From Shimia isoporae (GTDB taxonomy: Bacteria; Pseudomonadota; Alphaproteobacteria; Rhodobacterales; Rhodobacteraceae): DNA of 64,000 nucleotides. Positions 62,734 through 64,000 of the stretch are shown one piece after another; within the stretch, counting starts at the first letter, position 1, and each line of letters begins with the position of its first letter. The notes under the pieces are model-generated. The model did no database searches and was not told the DNA's origin. It saw only the letters and a program-made list of their open reading frames with translations. The position numbers and the translations under genes are program-made. The stretch covers positions 1,612,001 through 1,676,000 of the forward strand of contig NZ_SMGR01000001.1 in NCBI RefSeq assembly GCF_004346865.1. Reading direction: 5' to 3'.

Positions 62734-63711
62734 GTAACCTTGCTGAGGTGCCCTTTCTAATTCACGGCGGCTGAACAACTTGGCGCGGGTCAGACGTCCA
62801 ATCGGAAACCACCCCTGTATATTCACCCGCCAACCGGTCTGTGCAGCGATTGTCATGGCAATGCCAACTGCCGTGATGCCCGCCCCGATCCAGCTCACCG
62901 GTCCATAGCGTTCCCCGAGCAGGACGACAGCACTCAGCAACCCCAGCGCCGCCGCGATATACCCGATTTGGCTCAAAAGAACGGGGCCGCCTGTCTTTTG
63001 CAGTTTGAAATAGGCCGGGAAGGTCAAAGCGGCGGCCACCAGTTGCACCATTGCCGCGCCGGGAACCCTTTGGATAGCCTCAAAGGATACCCCTTCACCG
63101 CGCGCAAATTGTACAGCGATCAGCGACACCACGGCCACGAGATGCGCCCAAAATGCCAGGGCCATCGGGTGCGCACCTGCTGGCCAGTCCAGCGAGCGGT
63201 ACACATTGCCGGCAGCAAGCACCACTGGAATGGACAGAGCTACAAGCGACCAGATCAACGTACCCTCAACTCCGCCGCGCCCGAACGCCACCATCAGGGC
63301 GCCAACAAGGCCGACGATGATCCCCGCTATGCCAAGCGCATTGGGGGCCTTCATCCCAAAGAGAAGCGACGCAGCCAGTGTTGCCACAGGAGACAAGGCG
63401 AACATCATGCCGACCTGCCCTGCTCCCACTTTCGGCACGAGACCAAAAATCATCAGGTTGATGCCAGCGAAACTGACCATGCCGGAAATCACCACATACC
63501 GCAGCATCTTTCCCCGTGGCAGCCGTAGCAGGCCTTTGGCCGCCAGAAACGGCATCAGCGACAGGCTTGCACCAAGTGACACCAGCAACGCCCACATCAC
63601 CGGCGAAACACCAGCTTCTGCAGCCACTTTTCCCAAGGGGAACGATACCCCCAGTAAAACGCCGCACCACAACAGGAGTCCGACCGGACCCACTTCACGT
63701 CCCTCACGCAT
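62683..63711 (-). CDS. EamA-family (DMT) transporter
   Basis: 342 residues with about ten predicted membrane helices in two EamA repeats; each repeat ends in a helix pair, with FGMKAPNALGIAGIIVGLVGAL in the first and LGERYGPVSWIGAGITAVGI in the second. Substrate unknown. Beyond the last helix there is a 40-residue basic tail (WFPIGRLTRAKLFSRRELERA) that is unusual for the family and reads over the YjbR gene. I chose ATG 63711 (MREGREV); the open frame begins 87 bases earlier inside the VOC gene. Confidence 0.88.
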   Translation of the reverse strand: MREGREVGPVGLLLWCGVLLGVSFPLGKVAAEAGVSPVMWALLVSLGASLSLMPFLAAKGLLRLPRGKMLRYVVISGMVSFAGINLMIFGLVPKVGAGQVGMMFALSPVATLAASLLFGMKAPNALGIAGIIVGLVGALMVAFGRGGVEGTLIWSLVALSIPVVLAAGNVYRSLDWPAGAHPMALAFWAHLVAVVSLIAVQFARGEGVSFEAIQRVPGAAMVQLVAAALTFPAYFKLQKTGGPVLLSQIGYIAAALGLLSAVVLLGERYGPVSWIGAGITAVGIAMTIAAQTGWRVNIQGWFPIGRLTRAKLFSRRELERAPQQGYLLSARRQAVLKLLRQA

Positions 63712-64000
63712 AGCTGACCACCTCGTACTCGATGCCGTCAGGGCCGTCGAAATAAAACCGTGTTCCGGGTTCATAGTCCCCATGGCTGTGCGGTACATAG
63801 CCTGCCGCTTTCACGCGCGCTTCGACCTCATCCAAGTCATCCACAACCACTCCAATGTGGTTCAAACCCGCGACATGCCGGTACCGCGCGGCCTCCGGAC
63901 GCAAGTCGACCGCTGGCGCATATATTGCAAGGTAACTGTCGTCATCACCAACATGCACGGTGTAACCGTTGTCTTTGGCAGCACCTTCCCAACGAATGTG
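63704..64000 (-). CDS. VOC-family (glyoxalase/dioxygenase-like) protein, C-terminal fragment
   Basis: The frame runs from the window edge (codons for HIRWEGAAKDNGYT) to the stop at 63704; the start lies beyond 64000. The visible 98 residues contain one VOC half: NHIGVVVDDLDEVEARVKAAGY and FYFDGPDGIEYEVVSY, with metal-type His and Glu. Its stop is 8 bases inside the EamA start region, so the two are probably co-transcribed. Substrate unknown. Confidence 0.85.
   Translation of the reverse strand, partial: HIRWEGAAKDNGYTVHVGDDDSYLAIYAPAVDLRPEAARYRHVAGLNHIGVVVDDLDEVEARVKAAGYVPHSHGDYEPGTRFYFDGPDGIEYEVVSYA

Overview
The window looks like an ordinary chromosomal stretch of an alphaproteobacterium of the Rhodobacteraceae (Roseobacter group). 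This is inferred from gene content and order, not from a database search. Supporting signs are the DUF4167 gene between rsmA and prmC/prfA, a TIGR02281-type aspartic protease, a Fur/Mur protein with no zinc CXXC pair, two dimethylglycine-dehydrogenase-like proteins with GcvT domains, and a TGA-N9-TCA palindrome before an iron-binding-protein gene. I see no intact transposase, integrase, prophage, CRISPR array or rRNA operon. Two genes are cut by the window edges: an AraC-type regulator on the left and a VOC-family protein on the right.

Layout. 1-1.3 kb: AraC fragment, a decayed gene that resembles phage Mom-type DNA-modification enzymes, and tRNA-Asn with its terminator. 1.4-6.6 kb: a LACTB2-like hydrolase divergent from an EnvZ-like sensor kinase, a membrane diguanylate cyclase, a CAT-anticodon tRNA, and a LysR regulator divergent from a Tat-exported MBL-fold enzyme. 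6.7-9.6 kb: purM-purN and RNase D. 9.6-12.7 kb: a three-gene membrane operon (AI-2E-family protein and two small membrane proteins), a 39-codon reading frame, a TfoX-domain protein and ndk. 12.8-15.9 kb: ABC-F ATPase, MarC-family protein, membrane aspartic protease. 16-25.6 kb: pepA-holC divergent from lptF-lptG-lptD-surA-pdxA-rsmA, an envelope-assembly cluster with ATGA overlaps. 25.7-28.4 kb: DUF4167, prmC and prfA; PrmC methylates the GGQ glutamine of the release factor encoded next to it.

28.4-39.1 kb is mixed metabolism: a small Cys-rich secreted protein, DUF1499, an M20 amidohydrolase, mazG, a ferric-iron periplasmic binding protein without adjacent transporter subunits, a nucleoside hydrolase with a GNAT, SelO-EEP nuclease-PhzF, a DEAD-box helicase and fur/mur. 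39.1-46.6 kb: two divergent dimethylglycine/sarcosine dehydrogenase paralogues, a MobA-like nucleotidyltransferase, an unusual asparagine-synthase-like protein and tRNA-Leu. 46.7-50.4 kb: YqaA-DsbB, then an Lrp regulator divergent from arginase and ornithine cyclodeaminase, which together convert arginine to proline.

50.4-64 kb: HNH endonuclease, a large predicted outer-membrane barrel of unknown function, an esterase, small VOC and GNAT proteins, an AlkA-type glycosylase, an MFS transporter, and a leftward chain cysS-cimA-methyltransferase-hydrolase-squalene/phytoene-synthase-like gene with short overlaps. The last gene seems to lack the second catalytic aspartate motif, which points to an NDUFAF6-like role rather than carotenoid synthesis. 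The right end holds a YjbR-family gene, an EamA transporter and the VOC fragment. No clearly new multi-gene system is evident; the best leads are the Mom-like relic, the asparagine-synthase-like gene, the orphan iron-binding protein with its palindrome, and the outer-membrane barrel.
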